From positions 1,240,001 to 1,304,000 of the forward strand of contig NZ_JARXXU010000001.1 of NCBI RefSeq assembly GCF_029894165.1: 64,000 nucleotides of DNA, read 5' to 3'. The notes under the pieces were generated by a model. That model ran no database searches and was not told the origin of the DNA. It saw only the letters and a list, made by a program, of their open reading frames with translations. The stretch comes from Aurantimicrobium minutum (GTDB lineage: Bacteria; Actinomycetota; Actinomycetes; Actinomycetales; Microbacteriaceae). Of the stretch, positions 45,245 through 55,507 are shown one piece after another; the first letter of the stretch is position 1, and each line of letters begins with the position of its first letter. Both the position numbers and the translations under genes were made by a program.

Positions 45245-47929
45245 CTAAGCGACAAGCGAACGCAGGACGTACTGGAGAATTCCACCGTTGCGGTAGTAAT
45301 CAGCTTCACCAGGGGTGTCGATGCGCACTACTGCGTCAAATTCGATGGTCTTCTTCCCTGCGGGAGAGTTTTCCGACGGAATAGCCGTCACACGAACAGT
45401 CTTGGGCGTCACGCCGTTGTTGAGTTCCTCAACACCAGCGATGGAGACGATTTCAGTACCGTCAAGTCCCAACGAAGCCCAGCTCTGACCTGCGGGGAAT
45501 TGAAGAGGAAGAACACCCATACCGATGAGGTTGGAGCGGTGAATACGCTCAAAGCTTTCGGTAATAACTGCTTTCACGCCAAGAAGAGCGGTTCCCTTAG
45601 CTGCCCAGTCACGAGATGAACCAGAACCATATTCTTTGCCACCAAAGATAACCAGAGGGGTTCCTGCAGCCTCATAGTTGGCACTGGCATCGTAGATGAA
45701 GGACTGAGGACCATCAGCCTGAGTGAAGTCGCGGGTGTAGCCACCCTCGACGCCATCGAGAAGCTGGTTCTTGAGACGGATGTTCGCGAAGGTTCCACGA
45801 ATCATGACTTCATGGTTTCCACGACGAGAACCGTAGGAGTTGTAGTCCGCACGTGCAACTCCGTGCTGGTCGAGGTAGACAGCCGCAGGGGTGCCTGCCT
45901 TGATGTTTCCAGCTGGGGAGATGTGGTCGGTTGTCACCGAGTCACCCAGGGTTGCCAACACGCGAGCACCTGCAATGTCGGTTACTGGAGTGGTTTCTTT
46001 CTTCATGCCTTCGAAGTAAGGAGGCTTGCGGACATAGGTCGACTTGGCATCCCACTCGAATGTCGCACCAGTCGGAGTGGGCAGATTACGCCAGCGCTCA
46101 TCACCGTTGAACACCGAGGAGTACTCGTGGTCAAACATGGCGGTGTCAATGGATTCTCCAATGACCTTCTCGACCTCAGCGGTGTCAGGCCAGATGTCCT
46201 TGAGGAAAACGGGGTTGCCATCGGAACCAGTTCCGAGTGCATCCTTTTCGAAATCGAAGTCCATGGATCCTGCAAGTGCATACGCGATAACAAGAGGGGG
46301 GCTTGCGAGGTAGTTCATCTTGACGTCGGGGCTGATACGACCCTCGAAGTTACGGTTACCGGAGAGAACTGCAGTTACGGCAAGGTCGTTGTTGTTAATG
46401 GCAGCAGAGATTTCGTCCTTGAGTGGACCCGAGTTACCGATGCAGGTCATGCAGCCATATCCAACAGGGTAGAAGCCAAGCTGGTCGAGGAAGGGAGTAA
46501 CGCCTGCCTTTTCGTAGTAGTCGGTGACTACCTTGGAGCCGGGAGACAGGGTGGTCTTAACCCAAGGCTTCGTCTTGAGGCCTTTGTTGACGGCGTTACG
46601 AGCCAGGAGACCAGCTGCCAGCATGACCGAAGGGTTGGAGGTGTTGGTGCAGGAGGTGATCGCAGCGATGGTGACCGCACCGTTCTTGAGCTCGAAGGGC
46701 TCTCCCCCGTCAACACTGACGTTGACCGCGTCACCGTGAGTGTAGTTCTTCACATCTTCAGCGAACTGAGTCTGCGCTTTGGTCAGCTCAATGCGGTCCT
46801 GGGGACGCTTGGGACCAGAGATCGAAGGCACAACCGTCGAGAGATCAAGTTCCATATATTCAGAGAAGTTGGGCTCGTTCGAGGGATCGAACCAGAGACC
46901 CTGGGCCTTCGAATATGCCTCGACAAGAGCAACCTGCTCTTCAGAGCGGCCGGTCAAACGCAGGTAGTCCAGAGTGACGCTGTCCACAGGGAACATAGCT
47001 GCCGTAGAGCCAAACTCAGGGCTCATGTTACCGATGGTGGCACGGTTTGCCAGCGGAACGGAGGAAACACCGGGGCCGTAGAACTCGACGAACTTGCCCA
47101 CGACGCCCTGCTTGCGCAGCATCTGGGTGATAGTCAACACGACGTCGGTTGCGGTTACACCAGTAGGGATGGAACCCGAGAGCTTAAAGCCCACTACCTT
47201 AGGGATGAGCATGGAAACAGGCTGACCAAGCATTGCTGCTTCGGCTTCGATGCCACCCACGCCCCAGCCCAGGACACCCAATCCATTGACCATGGTGGTG
47301 TGAGAGTCGGTACCCACACAGGTATCGGGGTAAGCCTGCAGCACGCCAGCAACTTCACGAGCCATCGTGACGCGTGCCAAATATTCAATATTGACCTGGT
47401 GGACGATACCGGTTCCGGGAGGAACAACCTTGAAATCATCGAAAGCAGTCTGGCCCCAGCGAAGGAACTGGTAGCGCTCACCGTTGCGCTCGTATTCGAT
47501 TTCCACGTTCTTCTCGAGCGCATCGGCAGAACCATAGAGGTCTGCAATAACAGAGTGGTCGATTACTAACTCGGCAGGAGCGAGGGGATTAATCTTGGTG
47601 GGGTCTCCGCCGAGTTCGGTCACTGCCTCACGCATCGTGGCAAGGTCAACGACACACGGAACACCGGTGAAGTCCTGCATGATGACGCGAGCAGGAGTGA
47701 ACTGAATTTCAGTGTCAGGTTCTGCAGAGGGAACCCAGCTTCCGAGAGCCTTGATCTGCTCTGCAGTGACGTTGGCGCCGTCTTCGGTGCGCAGCAGGTT
47801 CTCCAACAGAACCTTGAGGCTGTAGGGCAACTTGTCGTGACCTTCAACCGAATCCAAGCGGAAAATCTCGTAAGACTTTCCCGAGACGTCAAGAGTGCTC
47901 TTGGCTCCAAAGCTGTTTACTGCCGACAC
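45245..47929 (-). CDS. acnA: Aconitate hydratase A
   Basis: 894 residues from a GTG at 47929 ([15 protein letters not shown]), which has GGAGGAG just upstream; the in-frame GTG at 47944 would lie before that site. Iron-sulfur ligands are in [12 protein letters not shown] and [14 protein letters not shown]. Also visible are [32 protein letters not shown] and a C-terminal swivel domain. TCA cycle enzyme. The TetR-type acnR gene often found just downstream in actinobacteria is missing; dxs follows instead. Overlapping palindromes lie upstream of the start. Confidence 0.97.
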   Translation of the reverse strand: MSAVNSFGAKSTLDVSGKSYEIFRLDSVEGHDKLPYSLKVLLENLLRTEDGANVTAEQIKALGSWVPSAEPDTEIQFTPARVIMQDFTGVPCVVDLATMREAVTELGGDPTKINPLAPAELVIDHSVIADLYGSADALEKNVEIEYERNGERYQFLRWGQTAFDDFKVVPPGTGIVHQVNIEYLARVTMAREVAGVLQAYPDTCVGTDSHTTMVNGLGVLGWGVGGIEAEAAMLGQPVSMLIPKVVGFKLSGSIPTGVTATDVVLTITQMLRKQGVVGKFVEFYGPGVSSVPLANRATIGNMSPEFGSTAAMFPVDSVTLDYLRLTGRSEEQVALVEAYSKAQGLWFDPSNEPNFSEYMELDLSTVVPSISGPKRPQDRIELTKAQTQFAEDVKNYTHGDAVNVSVDGGEPFELKNGAVTIAAITSCTNTSNPSVMLAAGLLARNAVNKGLKTKPWVKTTLSPGSKVVTDYYEKAGVTPFLDQLGFYPVGYGCMTCIGNSGPLKDEISAAINNNDLAVTAVLSGNRNFEGRISPDVKMNYLASPPLVIAYALAGSMDFDFEKDALGTGSDGNPVFLKDIWPDTAEVEKVIGESIDTAMFDHEYSSVFNGDERWRNLPTPTGATFEWDAKSTYVRKPPYFEGMKKETTPVTDIAGARVLATLGDSVTTDHISPAGNIKAGTPAAVYLDQHGVARADYNSYGSRRGNHEVMIRGTFANIRLKNQLLDGVEGGYTRDFTQADGPQSFIYDASANYEAAGTPLVIFGGKEYGSGSSRDWAAKGTALLGVKAVITESFERIHRSNLIGMGVLPLQFPAGQSWASLGLDGTEIVSIAGVEELNNGVTPKTVRVTAIPSENSPAGKKTIEFDAVVRIDTPGEADYYRNGGILQYVLRSLVA

Positions 47930-47996
47930 GTGCTGCTCCTCCACTAGGCGGATTACTCAGGGAATTAGTCCCCAATCTCGGTGAGGACCAAAAGTC

Positions 47997-48018
47997 TCTC
48001 GATATCAAGATATATCTT
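47997..48018. promoter_or_regulatory. Overlapping palindromes upstream of acnA
   Basis: TCTCGATATCAAGA (47997-48010) is a 14-bp palindrome with one imperfect pair, and AAGATATATCTT (48007-48018) is a perfect 12-bp palindrome sharing AAGA with it. They lie 68-90 bases before the acnA GTG in the gap after the DUF3159 gene. Form and place suggest a regulator-binding region; A/T content also makes it a candidate promoter core. Confidence 0.5.
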
Positions 48019-48040
48019 AGCGAGAAATTTGTGTAGTTCT

Positions 48041-48703
48041 TTATTTGGCGGGTGCTGTTTTTTCCCGGTAAAGAGAGCGCACAATCAGCCACGTCAGGGC
48101 TAAGACTGGAACGTACAACGGGAGACCTAAAACAAGTTTGGCCACACCCAGACCAGCAACATTGCCACTGGCATACAGCGGGTACTCAATAGCAAGACGC
48201 AGAACAAACATGAACAGCCACATCGCCGTAACGCCCGTATACACGCGCTTGTGGTGGCGGTTCTGTCGCCAGCTCGTTCCCTCTCCCCGTATGAGCCCCA
48301 CCACAACACCGATAATGGGCCAGCCAACAAGGATGGAGATGAGGAACACAAGTCCGTACCCGGCGTTGGTGAGCATGCCCACCACGAAATTGTCTTCAGG
48401 TCTGTTCGACATCAAAGCCAGCACCGCAGAGGCAACGACGCCAGCGAGACCAACCAGAGCCTGCGTTGCAGCTTGACGGCGAATGAGGCGATATGCGGTA
48501 AAACACACAGACACTGCAACCGAGATGCCGATAGCCAACCAGGGGTTGAGCGTCAGCGAAAACGTGATCACAAAAACGAGTCCTGGAACAACCGTCTCGA
48601 CAAGACCCAACACACCACCCATTGCCCGCCAGAGCGGGTGTGGGGCGCCTTCTTCAGGTTCTAATTGTGACGCGAGTCCCGCTAATCCTTTTTTGTCTGT
48701 CAT
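48041..48703 (-). CDS. DUF3159 family membrane protein
   Basis: 220 residues with about six transmembrane helices (for example GLVFVITFSLTLNPWLAIGI and YGLVFLISILVGWPIIGVVV). A family restricted to actinobacteria and placed between the dut/DUF3710 genes and potassium-uptake or aconitase genes. Function is not known to me; a transporter or channel-like role is only suggested by topology. It starts two bases after the DUF3710 stop region. The N-terminal acidic segment (LEPEEGAPHP) is cytosolic. Confidence 0.88.
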   Translation of the reverse strand: MTDKKGLAGLASQLEPEEGAPHPLWRAMGGVLGLVETVVPGLVFVITFSLTLNPWLAIGISVAVSVCFTAYRLIRRQAATQALVGLAGVVASAVLALMSNRPEDNFVVGMLTNAGYGLVFLISILVGWPIIGVVVGLIRGEGTSWRQNRHHKRVYTGVTAMWLFMFVLRLAIEYPLYASGNVAGLGVAKLVLGLPLYVPVLALTWLIVRSLYREKTAPAK

Positions 48704-48705
48704 GA

Positions 48706-49305
48706 CTATCGCTGCGTGGGCGCGATACCAGAAGCTTGTTCAGGCACCCGCAAAGGGAGAAGCTCACGAGGAGGCATAGGCTGCTGTCCGCGAACGACGA
48801 CAATGTCTCGGAAAAGTTCAACAAGCTTCGCGCCCTGTTCAGGGTCCTTTGCTGCCGGCCCGGCGATCACACCGCGGAGGAACCAGCGGGGCCCGTCCAC
48901 ACCAATGAAGCGAGCATCCTGCAACACGTGAGAACCCTCAACAACTGCGGGTACGCGACCCTGAAGTTCGGGACCAAGTTCGGTCAATGCTTCGGTGACA
49001 GTGCCACCCTGAGCAACAATTTGCTCTGCAAGCTGATTGCGCACCTCATGCCAAAGGCCTGATGAGCGGCTCGTGGAATATGCCTGGACCTGCAAAGTGG
49101 AGCCCAAGTAATCCATCCCCACTGCAACAACTCGACCAGATCCCTCTTCAACCTCGAGTCGGAGGTTAAGCCCCTCACGTGGGATGAGCTTGAGTGCACC
49201 GAGATCCACCCAGGGGCGAACACCGCTCACTTCGGACTCATCGTAGGGTCCGGTCGTTTCACGATCCGCGGGTGCGCTCTTGGCGTCAGATATAGGTCCG
49301 GACAT
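48706..49305 (-). CDS. DUF3710 family protein
   Basis: 199 residues, soluble, acidic N terminus (RETTGPYDESEVSGVRPWVD) then LGALKLIPREGLNLRLEV, AYSTSRSSGLWHEVRNQLAEQI and VDGPRWFLRGVIAGPAA. Conserved next to dut in actinobacteria (Rv2696c). Function is unknown to me. GGAG eight bases before the ATG supports the start, which lies at the dut stop (overlap of one base). Confidence 0.88.
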   Translation of the reverse strand: MSGPISDAKSAPADRETTGPYDESEVSGVRPWVDLGALKLIPREGLNLRLEVEEGSGRVVAVGMDYLGSTLQVQAYSTSRSSGLWHEVRNQLAEQIVAQGGTVTEALTELGPELQGRVPAVVEGSHVLQDARFIGVDGPRWFLRGVIAGPAAKDPEQGAKLVELFRDIVVVRGQQPMPPRELLPLRVPEQASGIAPTQR

Positions 49306-49757
49306 TATTTACTCTCCGCGTGTGCTGCGAGCCCCGTGGATCCGAAACCGGAATCTCCACGTTCGCTCTCTGGAAGTTTTTCTACTGAAACAAATCGTGC
49401 CTGAGCACACGGCATCACAATCATTTGTGCGATGCGGTCACCGACAGCGATAGCGAATTCGTGGTCTGAATCCGTATTGAGCAAGGTTACTTTGATTTCT
49501 CCTCGATACCCCGCATCCACGGTGCCCGGCGAATTGACCACAGTAATTCCGTGCTTAGATGCAAGCCCTGAGCGGGGAACAATGAAAGAGACATATCCCG
49601 CCGGCAGGGCGATAGAAACTCCTGTGCCCACTGTTGCGCGCTGTCCTGGCGCGAGCACAAGTTGCTCGGCTGACGATAAATCAGCTCCTGCATCACCAGG
49701 GTGCGCATACACGGGAACGTTTTTTGCAGAAATGAGAACTTCAACTGTTTCGGCCAC
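49305..49757 (-). CDS. dut: Deoxyuridine 5'-triphosphate nucleotidohydrolase
   Basis: 150 residues from a GTG at 49757 (VAETVEVLISAKN). Trimeric dUTPase: all five motifs are seen, HPGDAGADLSS, PRSGLASKHGI, GTVDAGYRGEIKV, RIAQMIVMP and SERGDSGFGSTG. TACCCT lies exactly six bases before the GTG and there is no ribosome site, so the leaderless pattern supports this start over the in-frame codon at 49775. Divergent from the DUF3093 gene. Confidence 0.96.
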   Translation of the reverse strand: MAETVEVLISAKNVPVYAHPGDAGADLSSAEQLVLAPGQRATVGTGVSIALPAGYVSFIVPRSGLASKHGITVVNSPGTVDAGYRGEIKVTLLNTDSDHEFAIAVGDRIAQMIVMPCAQARFVSVEKLPESERGDSGFGSTGLAAHAESK

Positions 49758-49763
49758 GTGTCG

Positions 49764-49769
49764 AGGGTA
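49764..49769 (-). promoter_or_regulatory. Putative leaderless-type -10 box of dut
   Basis: TACCCT on the minus strand, then CGACAC and the GTG of dut. The divergent gene begins 28 bases further, so no leader is likely on either side. Confidence 0.5.
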
Positions 49770-49796
49770 GCCCACAATCAGTGGTCGAATAGAGGT

Positions 49797-50231
49797 ATGA
49801 CAACGTTTCGCGAAGTATTACGTCCCTCTGCGTGGATGTACCTCATTGCAGCCTTCATGATTCCGACCACCATCTTGGTGCTGGCTCCTTTCAGCCTGAC
49901 ACTCGGAATCATCCTTTCTATCGTTGTCTACGTCGCTATCGTGATCCCCATGGTGACGACGTCTCCCGTCATTACGGTGACGGAGACAGAACTTCGTGTC
50001 GGTAAAGCACATATTTCCCGTGAACTCATCGGTGCGGTCAGCGCATACTCTGGTGATTATGCGGTCGCAGCACGCGGAACTCAGCTAGACGCCCGAGCAT
50101 GGATCTTCTTGCGTGGATGGATTAACCCTGTTGTTCGCGTCGACATCACAGACTCCCACGATCCCACGCCCTACTGGCTCTTTTCCTCGCGGAAACCAGA
50201 GGAGCTGGTTGCAGCACTGCGTGCACGCTAA
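49797..50231 (+). CDS. DUF3093 family membrane protein
   Basis: 144 residues from the ATG at 49797; the longer reading to 49701 is antisense to dut. Two N-terminal helices (MYLIAAFMIPTTILVLAPF and LGIILSIVVYVAIVIPMV) form a hairpin, followed by a soluble domain with ITVTETELRVGKAHISRELIG and FLRGWINPVVRVDI, reminiscent of a bacterial PH-like fold. Opposite dut as in Rv2698. Function unknown to me. Ends at a strong bidirectional terminator. Confidence 0.85.
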   Translation: MTTFREVLRPSAWMYLIAAFMIPTTILVLAPFSLTLGIILSIVVYVAIVIPMVTTSPVITVTETELRVGKAHISRELIGAVSAYSGDYAVAARGTQLDARAWIFLRGWINPVVRVDITDSHDPTPYWLFSSRKPEELVAALRAR

Positions 50232-50247
50232 CCATCTGATGTTAAAC

Positions 50248-50279
50248 AACTCAGGCCGGGATTTCTCCCGGCCTGAGTT
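50248..50279. terminator. Bidirectional terminator between the DUF3093 and DUF4193 genes
   Basis: AACTCAGGCCGGGA (50248-50261) pairs over 14 bases with TCCCGGCCTGAGTT (50266-50279) around TTTC. The genes converge on it. A closely similar hairpin lies at 58021. Confidence 0.8.
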
Positions 50280-50288
50280 CGTTAAATC

Positions 50289-50585
50289 CTAGAAAGCACA
50301 TTCCTTACAGACAGGACCGAGCTTCTCTTCGTGGTCAACCTGTGAGCGGTGCTTCACCAGGAAGCAGCTCACACACGTGAATTCGTCTTCCTGAGGTGGA
50401 AGCACGACAACGTCGAGTTCGAGATCAGACAAATCTGCGCCACCGAGCTCAAAACCACCAGGGTTGTCAGCGTCTTCAGCATCTACCGCGCCAGAGAGCT
50501 TGTCGGGGACACGCTCTTTGAGCGCTTCGATAGATTCAGTGTCGTCGTTGTCAGTTTTACGCGGTGCGTCGTAGTCAGTCGCCAT
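50289..50585 (-). CDS. DUF4193 zinc-ribbon-like protein
   Basis: 98 residues. Acidic N-terminal part (TDNDDTESIEALKERV) and a C-terminal treble-clef/zinc-ribbon pattern: TCVSC and CKEC, 24 residues apart, with HRSQVDH between. Conserved in actinobacteria close to dut and sigA (Rv2699c). No known function; the Cys pairs suggest metal and possibly nucleic acid or polymerase binding (inference). Divergent from sepH. No clear ribosome site. Confidence 0.88.
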   Translation of the reverse strand: MATDYDAPRKTDNDDTESIEALKERVPDKLSGAVDAEDADNPGGFELGGADLSDLELDVVVLPPQEDEFTCVSCFLVKHRSQVDHEEKLGPVCKECAF

Positions 50586-50789
50586 GTGTATATCCCAAAT
50601 TCATAGTCACCGGTTTTTCAAATCCCCCGGCGCGGACAGTTTGCCCCATAGACGACAGAAACACAAAAACCTCTGTGGCGTGTTGCCGTTGAGAAAACCA
50701 ATAGGCCGGCACGCCCTGTTGCTGCAGGGAATTCTGTGAATTTCGTGGAATTCTCAATTCAACAGAATTTGGCCAAGGAGCACACTGTT
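50586..50789. other. Divergent control region between the DUF4193 gene and sepH
   Basis: 204 bases without a gene. It must hold two divergent promoters. AAGGAG for sepH lies at its right end. The stretch near 50735-50770 has repeated GAATTC/GAATTT-like words. I could not assign hexamers with confidence. Confidence 0.4.
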
Positions 50790-51833
50790 ATGCGAGAACT
50801 CAAAGTTGTCGATGTCGACGGAGCTACGCTCATCGTTTCTGGCGATGAGGGAGAAGAGTTTCGAGTCCTCGTGGACGAAACCTCTCTACGTCGCCTGCGT
50901 CACAAGCGTGACGAGTCTGATGGCCCTCGCGTCTCCCCCAAGGACATCCAGGCACACTTGCGTGCCGGTCTCTCCAATGACGAGATTGCTGCGTTAACTG
51001 GCGCCTCAATCGATCTCATCGAACGATTCGAAACTCCCGTCCTTGCCGAACGTGAATTCATCATTTCTTCTTCTCTTGCTGTACCGACACAAACAACCAT
51101 AGAAACGGAGACGGGCTCACTGAGCACCGCGTTTGGCACGGTGATTACGCACCGGCTCCATGCTCTTCAGGCTTCTGGAGAACGATGGGCTACCTGGAAA
51201 GAAGATAACGGCAGCTGGATTGTGAAACTCGAATTCACGGCCAATGGCATCGACCACGACGCGCGCTGGTCATTTGAACCACGCAAGCGAACGCTGGCGC
51301 CTGTCAATAGTGATGCTTCTACCCTCTCTCAGCGTGGGGAACTGACAACCGGACTCATCCCCAAGCTCCGTGCCGTTGCGACAGAACAACGTGCAGACAC
51401 TGCTCCCGCGGAAACCCTGGGTGACGAGGTAAACGCCACTTTCGAATTATCTGCTGTTCCGTCCGGAGTTTCTGAACTTATTCCTGAGGAAACCCGCGAT
51501 CACAGCCCCACTGCTGACTTACTTGAAGCGCTGCGTAAGCGTCGAAATGACCGGGATACCACTCCGGCGTGGCTTCGTGATGAGGTCAGTAGTGCAACAG
51601 GACCTCAGAATGTTCCCAACGATGACACTGTGATTCGGGCGGAGACAGTTGATTTTGATGCCACCCTCAACTTCACAGAACCTTTTGAGCTTGACTCTCT
51701 AGCCGAGGCTCCTCAGGCCACGGGTGAGGTTAGCCGCAATGATTCCAAGCAGGTGGGTCGCAATGGGCGTCCCAGCATGCCCTCCTGGGACGACATTGTG
51801 TTCGGAACTCGCTCCGACGACGATCCGGCCTAG
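50790..51833 (+). CDS. sepH: Septation protein SepH
   Basis: 347 residues from the ATG at 50790 (MRELKVVDVDGATLIV) with AAGGAG ten bases upstream; the in-frame ATG at 50736 has none. The DUF3071 domain includes the helix-turn-helix-like segment LRAGLSNDEIAALTGASIDL and PVLAEREFIISSSLA, followed by WTVKLEF-like strands and a long disordered, acidic C-terminal part with PSMPSWDDIVFG at the end. In Streptomyces and mycobacteria SepH binds FtsZ and promotes its assembly. It overlaps the convergent next gene by four bases. Confidence 0.93.
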   Translation: MRELKVVDVDGATLIVSGDEGEEFRVLVDETSLRRLRHKRDESDGPRVSPKDIQAHLRAGLSNDEIAALTGASIDLIERFETPVLAEREFIISSSLAVPTQTTIETETGSLSTAFGTVITHRLHALQASGERWATWKEDNGSWIVKLEFTANGIDHDARWSFEPRKRTLAPVNSDASTLSQRGELTTGLIPKLRAVATEQRADTAPAETLGDEVNATFELSAVPSGVSELIPEETRDHSPTADLLEALRKRRNDRDTTPAWLRDEVSSATGPQNVPNDDTVIRAETVDFDATLNFTEPFELDSLAEAPQATGEVSRNDSKQVGRNGRPSMPSWDDIVFGTRSDDDPA

Positions 51834-52978
51834 CTAAATCCGCCTGCCCGCAAAAGCGGAACCGTAAGTTCTGTTGCCGACATTCCACCGTGCTGGCCAA
51901 TCATGGACCGACCTTTCAGCGCGGTGTCGCGGGCGTCATAGAAAACGACGTCTTTTCGAGCGAGAACCCAAATATCACCGATGCGTTCGACATTACCTTC
52001 AGAGATATTGCCCAACAGCCCTTGTGTCATGACGGTTTCTTTTGTCATGACCCAGGCAATACCGCCCATATCTTCTGTCCAAGCTGAGAGCACCCTAGCC
52101 TTTGTTTCTGAAGAGGCGTCTCGTTCAAAATAAAGCTGCAGACAGCGGGGTTCTCCCCCAACATCGGAAATGCCCTCTATCAAGCGAGGATCATCCCCGT
52201 ACAACACATGTTTGTGGTCCGGGATATCTACGACCCCGTGGTCGGCTGTAATCAGAACACCTACATCATCAGGCAAAGAGGCCACCAAAGTTTTCAGCGC
52301 ACTGTCGACTGATTCCAACAACATAGCCCAGTCTGAACTGGTCACCCCCTTGTTATGGGCACACTCATCAAGTTCCGAAATATACAGAACAATCAGTTGC
52401 GAACCAGGTTCACATACAAGTTTGCGCACCGCAGCAATGCGTTCATCGAGAGTTCGAGCCGGTACGTGGTTGGCACCATGGTGAATAAGCTTTGTCAACG
52501 GAGTATCAGCAAATCGTGGATGCGCGACAATAGCCGGTTGCATACCGGCCTCACGTGCGGCCACATAGAGGGGGGTAGCTCCCAGCCACTGGGCCGGGTC
52601 ATGCAGGGAAGAAATTCCTGTCAGCTGATTGATCACCTGCCCCGTGGCAGGGTCCTTGATTCGATATCCCAACATGCCGTGTACACCCGGCATGGTCCCG
52701 GTTGTCAGGCTGGCCAGTGCTGAGGCGGTGGTGCTCGGAAACACAGTTTGAATGGTGTCCGCTTTGCCACCGAGAGCAGAAAGATAGCGCGCATGCGCAG
52801 ATACCTGAGCGAGATTCTGCACTCCGAGACCGTCCACCACCACGACAACAACAGATCGAACTGACGGCAGATTCAACGTGTTAGGAAACGCTTGCGCACC
52901 CAACGCAGCAAAGCAACTTGGCAACACGTCGGCAAGGCTCGACTGGCCAGAATTGAGGCTCGGTAGCATGAGTGACAT
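51830..52978 (-). CDS. Type I phosphodiesterase / nucleotide pyrophosphatase family protein
   Basis: 382 residues from the ATG at 52978; an upstream in-frame codon at 53353 would run antisense to parC. Alkaline-phosphatase fold: first metal Asp in [14 protein letters not shown] near residue 50, nucleophile Thr in [19 protein letters not shown], later metal sites [17 protein letters not shown] and [10 protein letters not shown]. No signal peptide is visible, so it is probably cytosolic. Homologues sit near sigA and parC in other actinobacteria. Substrate not predictable. Confidence 0.88.
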   Translation of the reverse strand: MSLMLPSLNSGQSSLADVLPSCFAALGAQAFPNTLNLPSVRSVVVVVVDGLGVQNLAQVSAHARYLSALGGKADTIQTVFPSTTASALASLTTGTMPGVHGMLGYRIKDPATGQVINQLTGISSLHDPAQWLGATPLYVAAREAGMQPAIVAHPRFADTPLTKLIHHGANHVPARTLDERIAAVRKLVCEPGSQLIVLYISELDECAHNKGVTSSDWAMLLESVDSALKTLVASLPDDVGVLITADHGVVDIPDHKHVLYGDDPRLIEGISDVGGEPRCLQLYFERDASSETKARVLSAWTEDMGGIAWVMTKETVMTQGLLGNISEGNVERIGDIWVLARKDVVFYDARDTALKGRSMIGQHGGMSATELTVPLLRAGGFS

Positions 52979-53053
52979 CGACGTCAGTCTGCCATAGTTG
53001 CGCCCCAAGCCAGTTGTGATTCTGACGTTCGGTTCGGACGAAAGTACACACCC

Positions 53054-55507
53054 ATGGCCCCCACCTCTTCTTCGCCTGCTGCAATAGAACGCATCGATGA
53101 TATTGATGTCTCTACGGAGATGCGGGACTCCTTCTTGGAGTATGCCTATTCGGTTATTTATTCCCGCGCACTGCCTGATGCGCGTGACGGCCTCAAGCCG
53201 GTTCAACGACGCATCTTGTTCATGATGAGTGAGATGGGGTTGCGTCCGGACAAAGGTCATGTGAAGTCCGCCCGTGTCGTCGGCGAAGTCATGGGGAAGT
53301 TGCATCCACATGGAGATGCGTCCATATATGACGCCTTGGTTCGTCTGGCTCAAGACTTTTCACTTCGCCTACCCCTCATCGATGGCCACGGAAACTTTGG
53401 CTCACTAGATGATGGCCCCGCAGCGGCCCGCTACACCGAAGCCCGACTTGCTGCCTCAGCCCTAGCCATGACAGCAAACCTGGATGAAGACGTCGTAGAT
53501 TTCGTTCCCAACTACGACAACCAGTTCCAGCAGCCAGATGTTCTCCCCTCGGCATATCCGAACCTTTTGGTCAATGGGGCAAGCGGCATTGCGGTCGGTA
53601 TGGCCACCAACATGGCTCCCCACAACCTCATTGAGGTAGTTGAAGCATCCATCCACCTCCTCCGCAATCCGCAGGCGTCGCTGGATGAACTGATGGCTTT
53701 TGTTCCAGGGCCGGATTTGCCCAGTGGTGGCATCATCATGGGTCTTGATGGAATACGGGAAGCCTACGAAACAGGACGTGGAAGTTTCCGCACCCGCGCC
53801 CGTGTGAGTATCGGCAGTATTTCCCCGCGAAAAACCGGAATCACAGTGACTGAGCTTCCCTACCTTGTCGGGCCGGAGAAGGTCATCGACAAAATCAAGG
53901 ATGGTGTGACGAGCAAAAAGCTCAGTGGTATTTCCAACGTCATCGACTTGACTGACCGACACCACGGCCTCAAACTCGTTATCGAAATCAAAACTGGTTT
54001 TGATCCAGAGGCTGTCCTTGAACAGCTCTACCGCTACACCCCCCTCGAAGACTCGTTCAGTATCAACAACGTCGCTCTCGTCAACGGTGGTCCCCAAACC
54101 ATGGGTTTGCGGGAAATGCTGTCGGTGTATGTGGATCACCGCAAGCAGGTCGTACTGCGCCGCTCCCAGCATCGACTGCGCAAACGTCAAGAACGACTTC
54201 ACTTGGTCGATGGGCTACTCATTGCCATCGTAGATATTGACGACGTCATCCAGCTGATCCGCCACAGTGATGACACGGAGCAAGCACGTGCACGTCTGAT
54301 GGATGTTTTTGAACTGTCCATCGCGCAAGCCGATTACATCTTGGAATTGCGTCTGCGTCGACTCACTAAATTCTCACGGGTTGAGTTAGAGGCTGAAGCA
54401 GACTCGCTCCGCAAGGAAATTGCTGCCCTGGAAGCAATTTTGGCCAGCGACAGCAAACTCATCAATGTCGTTGCAGATGAACTTGCAGAAGTCTCGCGCA
54501 CGCTGGGCACACCCCGCCGCACGGTGCTGTCCACCTCAACCGTGGCCCCGACAACTACCGCGGCTCGCGTTGCCGCTGCACAACCAGCTGCGTTGCAGCT
54601 CGAGGACACTCCTTGTCGAATTCTTCTCTCGGCCAGCGGCCGTTTAGCTCGCGTCGACTTGGGAGAGCCCACCGATGAGATTAGCCAGGGAACACATCGC
54701 ACAGCACATGACGGCATCGTGGCTAACGTGGTCACCACGCGCCGCGGACAACTCGGTGCGGTGACGAACACTGGTCGTCTCGTCCACTTCTCCCCCGTCT
54801 CACTTCCAGGAGTTCCCGCCTCGAGCGTCTCCTTAGCTGCTGCGGTCAACGCGGGCGACTACATCGAATTCGAGTCCGGCGAAAAGATTATTGGGCTCGT
54901 CACACTCGGGGGGGACACGACCTATGCCCTGGGAACCGCAGAAGGCGTGGTTAAACGTATTCAAGCTGATGCATTCCCCGTAAAGTCTGGAAACACCATC
55001 ATCAGCCTGAAGGATTCTGACCGTGTGGTTGGTGTGGCACCCGCTGCGGAAACCGATGAACTTGTCTTCATCACCTCTGATGCTCAACTCCTCCACTTCA
55101 CTGCTGACGCTGTACGTCCACAGGGCGCCACAGCTGGAGGCATGGCAGGCGTTCGTGTCACGGACGGATCTCAGGTCATCTTCTTTGGTGCAACACCGCA
55201 GGAAGGCGCCCAGGTGGTCACGGTGTCCACGAGCCTCAACACCCTGCTGGGCACCGATGCTGGCCGAGCAAAGATTTCGGCACTGACGGAATTCCCCGCT
55301 AAGGGCCGCGGGACAGGCGGTGTGCGTGCACAAACGCTCCTCAAGGGCGAAGATGCGCTTGCCGTGGGCTGGGTAGGTGTGGGCACACCTCGTGCGTCGG
55401 CACTCGATGGCATGCCGAGAGAACTTCCCGCAGAACGTGCCAAGCGCGACGCTTCTGGCACGCTACTGGACGGTGACGTTGCCTTCGTTGCAGCAGCAGT
55501 GAACTAA
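53054..55507 (+). CDS. parC: DNA topoisomerase IV subunit A (ParC/GyrA family)
   Basis: 817 residues. Catalytic Tyr in [11 protein letters not shown] near residue 125; quinolone region [17 protein letters not shown]. The C-terminal beta-propeller lacks a recognisable GyrA box (QRRGGKG), which favours ParC over GyrA. In the position equivalent to E. coli GyrA Ser83 it has Ala, as M. tuberculosis GyrA does. parE is convergent just downstream, with ends overlapping by four bases. gyrA/gyrB are presumably elsewhere by dnaA. Confidence 0.92.
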   Translation: MAPTSSSPAAIERIDDIDVSTEMRDSFLEYAYSVIYSRALPDARDGLKPVQRRILFMMSEMGLRPDKGHVKSARVVGEVMGKLHPHGDASIYDALVRLAQDFSLRLPLIDGHGNFGSLDDGPAAARYTEARLAASALAMTANLDEDVVDFVPNYDNQFQQPDVLPSAYPNLLVNGASGIAVGMATNMAPHNLIEVVEASIHLLRNPQASLDELMAFVPGPDLPSGGIIMGLDGIREAYETGRGSFRTRARVSIGSISPRKTGITVTELPYLVGPEKVIDKIKDGVTSKKLSGISNVIDLTDRHHGLKLVIEIKTGFDPEAVLEQLYRYTPLEDSFSINNVALVNGGPQTMGLREMLSVYVDHRKQVVLRRSQHRLRKRQERLHLVDGLLIAIVDIDDVIQLIRHSDDTEQARARLMDVFELSIAQADYILELRLRRLTKFSRVELEAEADSLRKEIAALEAILASDSKLINVVADELAEVSRTLGTPRRTVLSTSTVAPTTTAARVAAAQPAALQLEDTPCRILLSASGRLARVDLGEPTDEISQGTHRTAHDGIVANVVTTRRGQLGAVTNTGRLVHFSPVSLPGVPASSVSLAAAVNAGDYIEFESGEKIIGLVTLGGDTTYALGTAEGVVKRIQADAFPVKSGNTIISLKDSDRVVGVAPAAETDELVFITSDAQLLHFTADAVRPQGATAGGMAGVRVTDGSQVIFFGATPQEGAQVVTVSTSLNTLLGTDAGRAKISALTEFPAKGRGTGGVRAQTLLKGEDALAVGWVGVGTPRASALDGMPRELPAERAKRDASGTLLDGDVAFVAAAVN

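Noticed and set aside
45812-47569. 585-codon open frame on the plus strand
   Set aside because: Entirely antisense to acnA, with no ribosome site, and composition rich in Val, Gly, Cys and Arg as expected for a reverse-frame shadow.
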